Source of the DNA: Lachnospiraceae bacterium | Lineage (GTDB): Bacteria; Bacillota; Clostridia; Lachnospirales; Lachnospiraceae | Length of the DNA: 64,000 nucleotides | Reading direction: 5' to 3' | NCBI GenBank assembly: GCA_024683645.1 | Contig: JAIKYA010000006.1 | Location: forward strand, 1-64,000 | Shown here: positions 47,001-56,085 of the stretch, one piece after another | Numbering within the stretch: the first letter of the stretch is position 1 | Layout: each line of letters begins with the position of its first letter | Notes under the pieces: generated by a model | The model's database searches: none | The model's input: the letters and a program-made list of their open reading frames with translations, nothing else | Told to the model about the DNA's origin: nothing | Made by a program: the position numbers and the translations under genes

Positions 47001-47580
47001 AGACGAGGAAGCGCATGAGCTGATAAAGGCGGAGAATGAGGCCGGGAGCGGGAGGACGGGCGGTGCAGAAAGAGGTACAGCCTATCACCGGTTTATGGAA
47101 CTGGTGGATCATAAGAAACTTCCGCCCACGCCGCTTGATACGGATATAGATGCGGAGATGGCACGCATACTGGCTGAGGGCAGGATGAAGGAAGAAGAAT
47201 GCGCCCTTATATACAGAAAGGATATGGTCACGATACTTCAGAGTGAGGTCTGTGCCAGAATGAAGATTGCGGACGCTGCCGGCAGGCTGTACCGTGAAGC
47301 ACCTTTCTTTATGGGAATACCTGCAAGCGTGATGGATCCGGCTTTTCCGGAGGAGGAAACAATACTGATACAGGGAGTTATCGATGCGTACTGGGAAGAA
47401 GACGGAGAGCTGGTACTGCTTGATTACAAGACAGACCGGGTAAAGGATGCCGATACACTGATAAAGAGATATAAAAAGCAGCTGGAGCTGTATGCGGATG
47501 CACTTTGGCAGCTCACCGGGAAGAAGGTAAAGGAGAGGCTGATCTATTCCTTTGCTCTGAAGCAGAGCATCCCTCTGTGA
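44053..47580 (+). CDS. addA: ATP-dependent helicase/nuclease subunit A
   Basis: UvrD-like YTPAQQDVIDARKCNLLVSAAAGSGKTAVLSERI, IDEYQDSN, VKQSIYRFR, nuclease VLLDYKTDRV. Confidence 0.96.
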   Translation: MSKVKYTPAQQDVIDARKCNLLVSAAAGSGKTAVLSERILSLLSDKDDPMDIDRMLIVTFTKAAAAEMRERIAGAIDRYAAEHPEDHHMERQKALIHNAQITTIDSFCLYVVRNDFSTIGLDPGFRIPDECESVLMLKDALDQVLSEEYEKADEDFTDFMESYAAGNRDTTAEKMILALYHFAMSNPYPERFLNEAAAEYEKLTMEEIAQLQWFKDMETECDTVLGRVRELCAEAFRLCDMPGGPAPYREAIAAVDDTAALMLDAKSYAGRHRIACSASFPQLSRKKSEDEGLREKAKEVRSYAKDLLEEVFAKYMLSEEEIEKQQVVTGRAFNVLKDLTLKLKERFTLIKRENNVLDFNDMEHFALKILLDEEGKPTDAAASYREHFQYICIDEYQDSNYVQEYIIGSIADKDDLFCVGDVKQSIYRFRLARPEIFMDKYARYGDLGPDRRIDLNSNFRSRHQVIDFVNLIFENIMTKASAGMDYDERAALKPGLSYPEGAKGMYDPEVLILDCEDMEEAGLEAGDVIEAEALLTADRIKKLFEEGFKVYDKESGELRDIRYSDICVLAKSTAKYEAELKAACNDRGIPLYCGARKGYFATTEIRTMMNALTVLDNPRQDIPLYSTLTSFLALYTDEELSVIKAAQRNEDGTDGECLYDLMGRLAATEEPGAEGARRFMDWLTKYRELAVYTRVRELMMLMLADSGYLRTVRAMPGGNVRAANLGILMEKAADYEESSYHGLFSFIRYIDQVKENEIDYGEAMMLDENADVVRFMTIHKSKGLEFPVVLCMGLSRQFNRQDASKTCLVDMKCGCALDAIDTKRRVKTAGFKKKILAGRIKDDCVAEEMRVLYVALTRAREKLIITAAQTRLPELEDCEEQLDSVSIKKASSSMKWITEVLRRSGKAASYIHVTTAGDFAKELTGSADTEAARGEALFRGSIGSDAETERIIEEGKSRVYAHPGLKGLYTKTSVSELKKAAYEDEEAHELIKAENEAGSGRTGGAERGTAYHRFMELVDHKKLPPTPLDTDIDAEMARILAEGRMKEEECALIYRKDMVTILQSEVCARMKIADAAGRLYREAPFFMGIPASVMDPAFPEEETILIQGVIDAYWEEDGELVLLDYKTDRVKDADTLIKRYKKQLELYADALWQLTGKKVKERLIYSFALKQSIPL

Positions 47581-47619
47581 TATGTGCTTCACTTTTGCGG
47601 CAAAGGTCATCAATTAACT

Positions 47620-47648
47620 TTGACGTTTGCCGTTTATTATGATATAGT
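47620..47648 (+). promoter_or_regulatory. Candidate promoter of the HD-GYP gene
   Basis: TTGACG - 17 nt - TATAGT. Confidence 0.5.
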
Positions 47649-47696
47649 GGTTGGTGGACTTTGCGTCCGAATATAACTGTGAGGATTGTATCGAAA

Positions 47697-49163
47697 ATGC
47701 GTAACACTGTCGGCCGTCTCCTGGAGATAGGATATTCCCTTGCCACGGAGCAGAATTATGTGAAGCTTTTTGAGAATATACTGAATGCCTGTGTTGAATT
47801 TACCAATGCAGACGGAGGAAGTCTTTATATAGCCGATAACGGAGCACTGATGCACCTTATAGATATCAACAGGTCTCTGGGAATAGAGCGTTCCGTGGCG
47901 GACGCTGATAAGTCCGTGGCTGTTGATAACGATACGAATATCTATACATATACCTATCATCACCGGGAACTGCTGAATATTCCCGATGTCTATCTGGATG
48001 AACGTTTTGATATCACGGACATAAAAGAATTTGACGAGAGCAATGAGTACCGGACCAATTCGGTACTGATGGTGCCGGTGGCTGTTTCCGATGAAAAGGC
48101 TCTGGGCGTGCTGATGCTTTACAACTGTATGAACGGTCTGGGGCAGGTGGTGCCCTTTGATGAGGAAGGCGAGACCTTTGTCCGTTCGCTTACTTCGCAG
48201 ATGGCCAATTCGCTGACCAGTATCATGCTGATCCAGGATATGGAAGATCTGCTGGGTTCCTTCGTGGAGAGCCTTACGTACGCTATCGATACCAAGACAC
48301 CGTACAATGCGCATCATACCCTGAATGTGGCCAAGTACTGCATGGTGATGGCAGAGTATATAAACTCGCAGCATACCATAGGCATGACGGACATGTTCAT
48401 TAATGAAAATGATCAGGAACAGCTGAAGATGGCTGCCATGCTCCATGATATAGGCAAGATCGTGACACCGAGAGAAGTGCTCAATAAATCCACCAGACTG
48501 GGACCTTTAAGAGAGCATCTGGAAGACAAGCTCGTCGGTATCAGACTGATGAAGAAGATCGACATGCTGGAAGGCCGTATGGATAAGGACGCTTGGGAGA
48601 AGGATGATGTGGCCATATATGAGTTTGTCGAAAAACTGGAAGATCTCGATGTTAAGGACAGACTGACAGACAGCGATCTGGAGCTGGTAAACAGCATGGC
48701 CGAAAAAAGCTATGTTTCTCCGGAGGGAGTTTATTATCCCTATCTTTCCGAAGAAGAACATGAATGCTTAAGCATAAAAAAAGGCACACTTACGGATGAT
48801 GAAAGACATATAGTGAACCAGCATGTGGTTTATACCGACAAGATGCTGGGAAGCATTAATTTTACCGAGAAGTTTAATAAGGTAAGGACCATAGCAGCCA
48901 ATCATCATGAATATCTGAACGGTACCGGTTATCCGAACCGCAAGAAGGGTGATGAGATAGGGCCGCTGGCAAGGCTTCTTACCATCTGTGATATCTTTGA
49001 CTCACTTACAGCCGACGATAGGCCGTATAAAAGAGCCCATTCTCTCGAACGGGCCCTTGAGATACTTAAGGAAATGGCCGATGAGGGCAAGCTCGATGCC
49101 GGCCTCGTAAAGATGCTAAGTGATTGCATGCGCGGTGAGTGGGAAGGGCTGGCGGAAGTTTAA
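47697..49163 (+). CDS. GAF and HD-GYP domain-containing protein
   Basis: AMLHDIGKIVTPREVLNKSTRL, ANHHEYLNGTGYPNRKKGDEIGPLARLLTICDIFDSLTADDRPYK; N-terminal GAF-like region. Confidence 0.9.
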   Translation: MRNTVGRLLEIGYSLATEQNYVKLFENILNACVEFTNADGGSLYIADNGALMHLIDINRSLGIERSVADADKSVAVDNDTNIYTYTYHHRELLNIPDVYLDERFDITDIKEFDESNEYRTNSVLMVPVAVSDEKALGVLMLYNCMNGLGQVVPFDEEGETFVRSLTSQMANSLTSIMLIQDMEDLLGSFVESLTYAIDTKTPYNAHHTLNVAKYCMVMAEYINSQHTIGMTDMFINENDQEQLKMAAMLHDIGKIVTPREVLNKSTRLGPLREHLEDKLVGIRLMKKIDMLEGRMDKDAWEKDDVAIYEFVEKLEDLDVKDRLTDSDLELVNSMAEKSYVSPEGVYYPYLSEEEHECLSIKKGTLTDDERHIVNQHVVYTDKMLGSINFTEKFNKVRTIAANHHEYLNGTGYPNRKKGDEIGPLARLLTICDIFDSLTADDRPYKRAHSLERALEILKEMADEGKLDAGLVKMLSDCMRGEWEGLAEV

Positions 49164-49840
49164 CCCTCCGCCATGTTCTTTATCCTGTTCAGCCCTTTCT
49201 TTACGGGCGGCAGGAGTATCACTATCACGGTAATCACCGCTTCGACAACGAGATATGAATAGTTGTAAGCGATGGGGTAGATGACTGCAAGTGATGAAGG
49301 GAAATTATCAGGCATGTAATCCATCCAGTAGAGATAGCCTCCGATGGTATGGAATACACCTCTTAAGAAAACGGCCACGAGATAACCGATGATCAGGCCG
49401 TTCTTTTTATTCTTAAAGAAGCCCGAAGCACCGAGTGCCGTGAAAGCCAGAAAATAATCGCAGCATACCTGGAAGGGAGTGAGCATGTAGCTGCCTCCGC
49501 TCTGGATGAACTGAAGTATGCTGTATACGAAGGCGGCTGCAAAGCCGGTGCCCGGTCCGAACAGATATCCGACAAAGACAACAAAGAACATCGAGAGCAG
49601 GGTGATATCACCGCCCCAGGGCATTTTCCAGATCCTTACATATGAAAGCACAAATGCGAGCGCCAGTGAAACTCCGGTAAATGTGAGGGTGATCACGGGA
49701 GCTTTTTTTGAAGCCTTATCATCTTTTCTGTTTTTTCTGAAAACGTAGATGAGTATCAGTACGAAGATCGCGATCGCGGCGAGAGCGCCGTAGCCTTTTG
49801 CATTAAGAACATAGTAACCGTCATCTGAATTCCAAAACAT
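49160..49840 (-). CDS. thiT: Energy-coupled thiamine transporter S component ThiT
   Basis: FALSYVRIWKMPWGGDITLLSMFFVVFVGYLFGPGTGFAAAFVYSILQFIQ, TPP riboswitch upstream. Confidence 0.92.
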   Translation of the reverse strand: MFWNSDDGYYVLNAKGYGALAAIAIFVLILIYVFRKNRKDDKASKKAPVITLTFTGVSLALAFVLSYVRIWKMPWGGDITLLSMFFVVFVGYLFGPGTGFAAAFVYSILQFIQSGGSYMLTPFQVCCDYFLAFTALGASGFFKNKKNGLIIGYLVAVFLRGVFHTIGGYLYWMDYMPDNFPSSLAVIYPIAYNYSYLVVEAVITVIVILLPPVKKGLNRIKNMAEG

Positions 49841-49849
49841 ATCTTACCT

Positions 49850-49932
49850 CCTTACGCCGGTATTATCCGGATCAAGTGTTAAGAGTTCAGCCTGCTTTCA
49901 GGCTGTCTCAGCGGATATCCGCACCTCTGGTC
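49850..49932 (-). ncRNA. TPP (THI element) riboswitch
   Basis: Reverse complement contains GCGGATATCCGCTGAGACAGCC...AACACTTGATCCGGATAATACCGGCGTAAGGAGG, matching CUGAGA and CCUGAUCUGGAUAAUGCCAGCG-type conserved boxes. Confidence 0.93.
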
Positions 49933-50017
49933 TGGTGTCAGCCTGCATTTTTGACCTGCAAGCCACAACATGGTAATATAGTGCATGTGTTTAACAAAGT
50001 CAAGAGGAAGTTACGGA

Positions 50018-51517
50018 ATGTATAAATATATCCTGTTTGATCTGGACGGGACGCTTACCGATCCGAAGGAAGGCATATGCCGTTCGGTTCAGTACGCCCT
50101 GGAAAAGATGGGCATAGAAGAAAAAAACACAGACAGGCTCACGGTATTTATCGGTCCGCCGCTGGCGGACAGCTTCAGGGAGCATTACGGGCTGGATAAG
50201 GAGCATTGCGATAAGGCGATAGAATACTACCGCGAACGTTTCTCGTCTGTAGGCTGGAAGGAGAATATCCCGTATGAAGGAGTGGGAAGCATGCTCTCAC
50301 GTTTAAAGTCTTCGGGGGCAAAGCTTGCCGTGGCTTCATCAAAGCCGACGGTATTTGTGGAAAAGATACTTAAGTATTTCGGACTCAGAAGATATTTTTC
50401 CGTTGTCGTGGGCAGTGAACTGAACGGAAGCCGAAGCAGCAAGGAAGAAGTGGTCGAAGAAGTGTTCAGACAGCTCTATGCAAAGGACAGGAGCGGAAAG
50501 AGCAGGGAGGAATTAAAGAATCTGACCGTGATGGTCGGAGACAGAAAATATGATATCGAAGGTGCACATGAAAAGGGCATAGAAGCCATAGGCGCAGCCT
50601 ACGGCTATCAGCAGGACGGTGAGCTGGCGGAGGCGGGAGCCGACGCTATAGCCTCGGATATGGAGGAACTGTGCGACCTGCTCATCGGCGGCAGGGAAAC
50701 GGAAAACGACCGTAAAAAGAAGCTGCCGCGTTCCTCTTTTGTGCGTGCTCTTTATATGCTCGTACCATTTGCGCTGTACATCCTGGTATTCCGCCTGTCA
50801 ATTGCGCTCATGAGGGCGGTCAGTCTTGTTTTCCCGGCCATACGCACGGACGGGGGCATATACATAAGCCTGACGGTTTATGTGATCATTGCCGCGGTAC
50901 TGTATGCGGCTTTCAGGAAAAAGGAACCGCTCGATCTGTTCGGCAGAGTGCCTACGGCAATTCCTGCGGCGGCATTTTTCTGCGGCATCTTTCTGGCGGC
51001 AGCGCTGAATCTGTATGCGGTAAAACTGATGGAAGTATTAAAGACGAGCGCGGAAGTGGCAAATGCCGCGGCCTTCAAGGCGGAGTCGGCTTTCCTGCCC
51101 GGGCTTCTGGTATATGTGGCCCTGTCCCCTCTGTGTGAGGAGATGTGCTTTCGGTGGCTTATGTTCGGAAGGATACGCAGATGTATAGGTGCCGGGCCGG
51201 CAGTGGTGACTACGGCGCTCTTCTTCGGTTTATTCCACGGCAATCCGGTCCAGGGCATATATGCCTTTATAATGGGCTTTATCATGGCCGTCTTTTATCA
51301 GAAAACGGGAGCCTTTCTCACAAGCCTTCTTTTCCACGTAGGGGCGAATGCCGTGATATATGTGGCGGCATATGTGGGAAAGAGCGGAGGAGAACTGGAC
51401 GAGATAGTCACGGCAACAGGCTGTCTGCTTGCATCACTGCCTCTTTTATGGTATGTTTGTCGGGAGCAAAAATCAGAAGAGAAGAAAAGGACAGGAAAGA
51501 TAAATGGCAGCAGGTGA
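50018..51517 (+). CDS. HAD-family hydrolase fused to CPBP-family intramembrane metalloprotease
   Basis: FDLDGTLTDPKEG, ASSKP, VGDRKYDIEGA (HAD); CEEMCFRWLMFGRIRR, FFGLFHGNPVQG, HVGANAV (CPBP). Confidence 0.9.
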   Translation: MYKYILFDLDGTLTDPKEGICRSVQYALEKMGIEEKNTDRLTVFIGPPLADSFREHYGLDKEHCDKAIEYYRERFSSVGWKENIPYEGVGSMLSRLKSSGAKLAVASSKPTVFVEKILKYFGLRRYFSVVVGSELNGSRSSKEEVVEEVFRQLYAKDRSGKSREELKNLTVMVGDRKYDIEGAHEKGIEAIGAAYGYQQDGELAEAGADAIASDMEELCDLLIGGRETENDRKKKLPRSSFVRALYMLVPFALYILVFRLSIALMRAVSLVFPAIRTDGGIYISLTVYVIIAAVLYAAFRKKEPLDLFGRVPTAIPAAAFFCGIFLAAALNLYAVKLMEVLKTSAEVANAAAFKAESAFLPGLLVYVALSPLCEEMCFRWLMFGRIRRCIGAGPAVVTTALFFGLFHGNPVQGIYAFIMGFIMAVFYQKTGAFLTSLLFHVGANAVIYVAAYVGKSGGELDEIVTATGCLLASLPLLWYVCREQKSEEKKRTGKINGSR

Positions 51518-53417
51518 TTACGCAAAGGCGTTTAAGGCCGGGGCAAGGGACTACAAGAACAGGATCGCACGCGGCGAATATCCCTATCTCCCGGTACTGG
51601 AAGAGATAGTTTCGCATGTGGATATAGAAGGGCAGGTACCGCTTGGCCTTGTTGAGATACCGATCAAATCGATAGTCGGTACCTACAGCTCGGGAAGGAC
51701 AACGGCTTTTGCCTCTAATTTTATGCCCATACTTGAGAGTGATTCGGAGTTTGCAATGAAATGGTCGCAGCTCTATGACGACATACTCGCGGAGGGGCTC
51801 AGGGATCCCATAAAGGCTTATGAATTCAATAACAAATTCTATGTTATGGAAGGAAACAAGCGAGTATCGGTGTCAAAGTATACCGATGCCGTGAGCATCG
51901 AGGGCAATGTGACCCGTATGGTGCCCAGAAAGAGCGACGATCCCGAGGTGAAGATATACTATGAGTTCATGGATTTCTATGAGCTGACAGGCATCAATTA
52001 CCTCTATATGTCAAGGGAAGGAAATTTCAGAAAGCTGCTGGAACTGACCTATGGCGGCGATAAGGAATGGGATGTCGAGCAGAAGCAGGATTTCAGGGCA
52101 TTTTTCTCCTATTTTGAAAAAGAATACAATCTGAAGGCGGCCGGGAAGTTAAACATCACTCCGGGTGATGCTGTGATCGTATACCTCGGAGTATACGGTT
52201 TTAAGGAAGCGCTGGAAAAGACGGAGGCTGATCTTCGCAAAGAACTCTCCAGGCTGTGGCCGGAATTCGAGAGCTATGCGGCAGGTGAAGAGCTGAAGCT
52301 GGTATTGAATCCGACTCCGGAATCCAGAAAAGTGGCACTCAGCAAGCTGCTCCCCGGAAACAGTGTGATGAAGATCGCATTCATACATGACCGTTCGGCT
52401 CAGGATTCTTCCTGGACTTACAGTCATGAGCTGGGCAGGCAGTATGTCAGGGATGTTTTCGGCGACCGTATAGTAACGTCCTGTGTGGAACGTGTGGACG
52501 GGGACGATGCGGATGATGTTTTCGAGGCTGCATGTGAGGCCGGGAACAAGCTGATCTTTGCAACCTCTCCCAAGCTGGCACAGGCTGCGATAAAGGCGGC
52601 GGTGAACCATCCGGAGGTGACGATACTCAACTGCTCGATGAATCTGAGCCACAAGACCATCAGATCCTATTACCTGCGTATGTACGAAGCCAAGTTCGTG
52701 ATCGGAGCCATAGCCGGGGCAATGCATGCCGGCGGTAATATAGGATATCTTTCGGATTATCCCATACACGGGACGACCGCGGAGATCAATGCCTTCGCCA
52801 TGGGAGTACAGATGACCAACCCGGGGGCAAAGGTCTTTCTGGAGTGGTCGATGATAAAGGATCATGATTTCATAGAGACCTTCAAGGCCAATAACGTAAA
52901 GCTGGTGAGCGGGCGAGACCTGAATGCCAAGATGAGCCTGGGAAGGGAATTCGGTCTGTACATGATAGATGAAGACGGACAGAAGAATATAAACCTGGCG
53001 ATGCCCGTACGCCACTGGGGCAAGCTGTATGAGGAGATAATCCGTTCCGTGATGAGAGGCGGTTATAAGAATGACGAAAATGTATTCCAGGAGCAGGCAC
53101 TTAATTATTTCTGGGGAATGAGCTCGGGAGCCATAGATGTCATATATTCGAGAAATCTCCCTGCGGGCCAGATAAGACTGTTACGGACCCTGCGTAACGG
53201 CGTAAAGAACATGGACATCAATCCCATGACAGGACCGATATATTCGCAGGACGGCATGATAAGATGTGAAGACGGCGAGACCTTAAGACCTGAAGATGCG
53301 GTCAGCATAGACTGGCTCTGCGACAATATCGAGGGGTATATCCCGGATATATCGCAGCTTAAGGAAGAGGCGGTGGACCTGGTTAAGATACAGGGAATAA
53401 AGAGCGGAGTTGAATAA
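51504..53417 (+). CDS. BMP-family (PnrA-like) protein with N-terminal ParB-like domain, no signal peptide
   Basis: YVMEGNKRVSVSKYTDA (ParB-like); KIAFIHDRSAQDSSWTYSHELGRQYV, FVIGAIAGAMHAGGNIGYLSDYPIHGTTAEINAFAMGVQMTNP (BMP). Confidence 0.8.
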   Translation: MAAGDYAKAFKAGARDYKNRIARGEYPYLPVLEEIVSHVDIEGQVPLGLVEIPIKSIVGTYSSGRTTAFASNFMPILESDSEFAMKWSQLYDDILAEGLRDPIKAYEFNNKFYVMEGNKRVSVSKYTDAVSIEGNVTRMVPRKSDDPEVKIYYEFMDFYELTGINYLYMSREGNFRKLLELTYGGDKEWDVEQKQDFRAFFSYFEKEYNLKAAGKLNITPGDAVIVYLGVYGFKEALEKTEADLRKELSRLWPEFESYAAGEELKLVLNPTPESRKVALSKLLPGNSVMKIAFIHDRSAQDSSWTYSHELGRQYVRDVFGDRIVTSCVERVDGDDADDVFEAACEAGNKLIFATSPKLAQAAIKAAVNHPEVTILNCSMNLSHKTIRSYYLRMYEAKFVIGAIAGAMHAGGNIGYLSDYPIHGTTAEINAFAMGVQMTNPGAKVFLEWSMIKDHDFIETFKANNVKLVSGRDLNAKMSLGREFGLYMIDEDGQKNINLAMPVRHWGKLYEEIIRSVMRGGYKNDENVFQEQALNYFWGMSSGAIDVIYSRNLPAGQIRLLRTLRNGVKNMDINPMTGPIYSQDGMIRCEDGETLRPEDAVSIDWLCDNIEGYIPDISQLKEEAVDLVKIQGIKSGVE

Positions 53418-53419
53418 AG

Positions 53420-54070
53420 ATGCGTATCCTGGCGCTTGCTGATAAGGAATCGAAAAATTATTGGGACTATTACCAGCCGGGAAAACTTGAGGGTATAGAT
53501 ATCATCATATCCTGCGGAGACCTGGACCCGAGATTTCTGTCTTTTCTTGCGACCTTTACGCATGCCCCGGTACTCTATGTACACGGGAACCATGATGATA
53601 AATATGAAAGGATACCTCCCGACGGCTGCATATCCATCGAGGACCGTATCTACATTTATGAAGGGATAAGGATACTCGGACTGGGAGGCTCCATGCAGTA
53701 TAAACCGGGAGCACATCAGTATACGGACAGCCAGATGAACAGGAGGGTCAGAAAACTCAGACGGCAGCTGTGGAAGCACAAGGGTTTTGACATACTGGTG
53801 ACACATTCGCCGGCATATCACGTGGGAGACGGCGAGGATCTGCCGCATCGGGGCTTTGAAGCTTTCAGAACGCTGCTTGATAAGTATTCTCCCCGGTATT
53901 TTCTCCACGGGCATGTGCATATGACCTACGGCAGGGAGTATAAAAGACACAGGACCTATAAGGACACGCTGATAATAAACCCTTACGAGTCTTATATATT
54001 CGAATATGAGACCGAGTATGAAAATGAATTTGAGAAGATCAGAAGGAGAGAGGAAAGAGACGCAAAATGA
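53420..54070 (+). CDS. Metallophosphoesterase
   Basis: ISCGDLDPRF, VHGNHDD, LVTHSPAYHVGDGED, LHGHVHMTYG. Confidence 0.92.
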   Translation: MRILALADKESKNYWDYYQPGKLEGIDIIISCGDLDPRFLSFLATFTHAPVLYVHGNHDDKYERIPPDGCISIEDRIYIYEGIRILGLGGSMQYKPGAHQYTDSQMNRRVRKLRRQLWKHKGFDILVTHSPAYHVGDGEDLPHRGFEAFRTLLDKYSPRYFLHGHVHMTYGREYKRHRTYKDTLIINPYESYIFEYETEYENEFEKIRRREERDAK

Positions 54071-55131
54071 GCTGGGAAGATAAGGTAAGAAAGGTGGAGC
54101 CTTACGTTCCGGGAGAGCAGCCGGACGCAAAGGATATGATAAAACTGAATACCAACGAATGCCCGTATCCGCCGGCACCTGCGGTGAAGGACTGTTTATG
54201 GAGCATGGATTATGACAGGATGAGGCTTTATCCGAATCCCGATGTGCTGCCGCTCAGAAAGGCCCTTGCACAGTATCACGGGCTGGACACGGAGCAGGTG
54301 TTCGTGGGAGTGGGAAGTGATGATGTTATAGACATGGCTTTCCTTACCTTTTTTAATTCGGATATACCCGTACTGTTTCCGGAGATATCCTATTCTTTTT
54401 ATAAGGTCTGGGCTGAACTGTACAGAATACCCTATGCGACTAAGCCGCTTGATAAGGATTTTCATATCGTGCCGGCTGATTATAAAAACGCAAACGGCGG
54501 TATCATATTCCCGAACCCCAATGCACCTACCGGTGTACTTGAAAGCGTTGATACGGTGGAAGAGATAATCGCAGCCAATCCGGACAGTGTGGTGATGATC
54601 GATGAGGCCTATGTTGATTTTGCCGGCGAGGGTGCAAGCGTGCTGCCGCTTATAGACCGCTACGAAAATCTCCTTGTGATAAGGACTTTTTCGAAGTCGA
54701 GGGCAATGGCAGGTGCAAGGATAGGTTACTGCATGGGCAGCAGAAAACTGATAAGCTGTCTTGAAGCAGTGAAATTCTCCGTAAACTCCTATACGATGAA
54801 CACTCCGGCTATAGAAATGGGCGTCGTTTCGGTGAAGGATGATGCATATTTTAAGGAGATCATCGGCAGGATCGTAAACACCAGGGAAAGAATGAAGAAG
54901 GAGCTTAAGGCTCTCGGCTTTTCGATGCCTGACGGAAAGGGAAATTTTGTGTTCGCCAAACATGAGAAGATTCCCGCCAAGAAGATCTATACGGCTCTGA
55001 GAGAACGGAATATATTCGTGCGTTTTTTTGATACGCCTCTTCTGAATGACAGGCTGAGGATCACCGTGGGTACGGATGAGGAAGCGGACAGACTGATGGC
55101 CGCATTAAAAGAGATAGTGGAAGGTGCGTGA
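54067..55131 (+). CDS. hisC: Histidinol-phosphate transaminase
   Basis: IKLNTNECPYPPAP, IIFPNPNAPTG, IDEAYVDF, TFSKSRAMAGARIGY. Confidence 0.93.
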   Translation: MSWEDKVRKVEPYVPGEQPDAKDMIKLNTNECPYPPAPAVKDCLWSMDYDRMRLYPNPDVLPLRKALAQYHGLDTEQVFVGVGSDDVIDMAFLTFFNSDIPVLFPEISYSFYKVWAELYRIPYATKPLDKDFHIVPADYKNANGGIIFPNPNAPTGVLESVDTVEEIIAANPDSVVMIDEAYVDFAGEGASVLPLIDRYENLLVIRTFSKSRAMAGARIGYCMGSRKLISCLEAVKFSVNSYTMNTPAIEMGVVSVKDDAYFKEIIGRIVNTRERMKKELKALGFSMPDGKGNFVFAKHEKIPAKKIYTALRERNIFVRFFDTPLLNDRLRITVGTDEEADRLMAALKEIVEGA

Positions 55132-56042
55132 AGATAATGGCTTTTGTGATCGATATATTAAAAGGAATGGTAATGGGGATAGCCAATGTCATCCCCGGAG
55201 TGAGCGGCGGAACCATGGCAGTGGCCATGGGCATATACGACAGGCTTATAACTGCGCTTACACATATTTTCAAGGAGTTTAAAAAGAGCTTTGCCTCGGT
55301 ACTGCCCATAGGCATAGGCATGGTACTCGGTATCGTCGGACTTTCGATGGTTATAGAGTGGATGTTCGGTGTGATACCGGTTCCGACCAATCTTTTGTTC
55401 ATAGGGCTCATATTGGGAGGTGTACCGGCAATCTGGCAGAGAGTAAAGGGAAATAAGGTAAAGGCCGGACATATTACCGGATTTATCATTTTCTTTGCGC
55501 TCGTTATAGCTCTTTCCTTTATACAGGCCTCGACCGAGAAGGAAAAAGAGCTGATGAAGGCGGAAGAGAACGTTGAGACTGCTTTTTCCGTAGAGACAGG
55601 AGTAGTGCCGGCGATAAAGTACGGCTGTGCCGGCGTTGTTGCATCCGCGACCATGGTCATTCCCGGTGTGTCGGGTTCCATGATGATGATGGTGATGGGG
55701 CTTTATGAAGACATAATCGCATCGATCAGCAATCTGGTCAAAGCCCTTCCTTCGCTGGATATGGATATGATAGGAATGTGCTGCGGTCTGCTGGTACCCT
55801 TCGGCATAGGCGCGATTGTCGGCATATTTGCGATCGCAAAGCTGATCGAGATGCTGCTGGAAAAACATTCGGTCATAACATTCTGGTGCATACTGGGACT
55901 CATCGCGGGTTCACCGGTTGCCATAATAGTTGTTAATGCCGGGCTGTTTACGGCGATGAACGCAGTAAGCATCATAGCCGGAGTCCTTGCTTTGGCAGCA
56001 GGTTTTGCGATAGCATTTTTTCTTGGAAAAGACAGGAAGTAA
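55128..56042 (+). CDS. DUF368 (PopT-like) membrane protein
   Basis: KGMVMGIANVIPGVSGGTMAVAMGIYDRLI and second half VIPGVSGSMMMMVMGLYE. Confidence 0.92.
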   Translation: MKIMAFVIDILKGMVMGIANVIPGVSGGTMAVAMGIYDRLITALTHIFKEFKKSFASVLPIGIGMVLGIVGLSMVIEWMFGVIPVPTNLLFIGLILGGVPAIWQRVKGNKVKAGHITGFIIFFALVIALSFIQASTEKEKELMKAEENVETAFSVETGVVPAIKYGCAGVVASATMVIPGVSGSMMMMVMGLYEDIIASISNLVKALPSLDMDMIGMCCGLLVPFGIGAIVGIFAIAKLIEMLLEKHSVITFWCILGLIAGSPVAIIVVNAGLFTAMNAVSIIAGVLALAAGFAIAFFLGKDRK

Positions 56043-56085
56043 GGTTATAATGGTATAGGTAATACCCGCATTTACGGAGGCGGTA

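Noticed and set aside
47598-47640. CGGCAAAGGTCA...TGACGTTTGCCG hairpin as a terminator after addA
   Set aside because: One mismatch, poor T tract, and it overlaps a good TTGACG-17-TATAGT promoter; not called as terminator.
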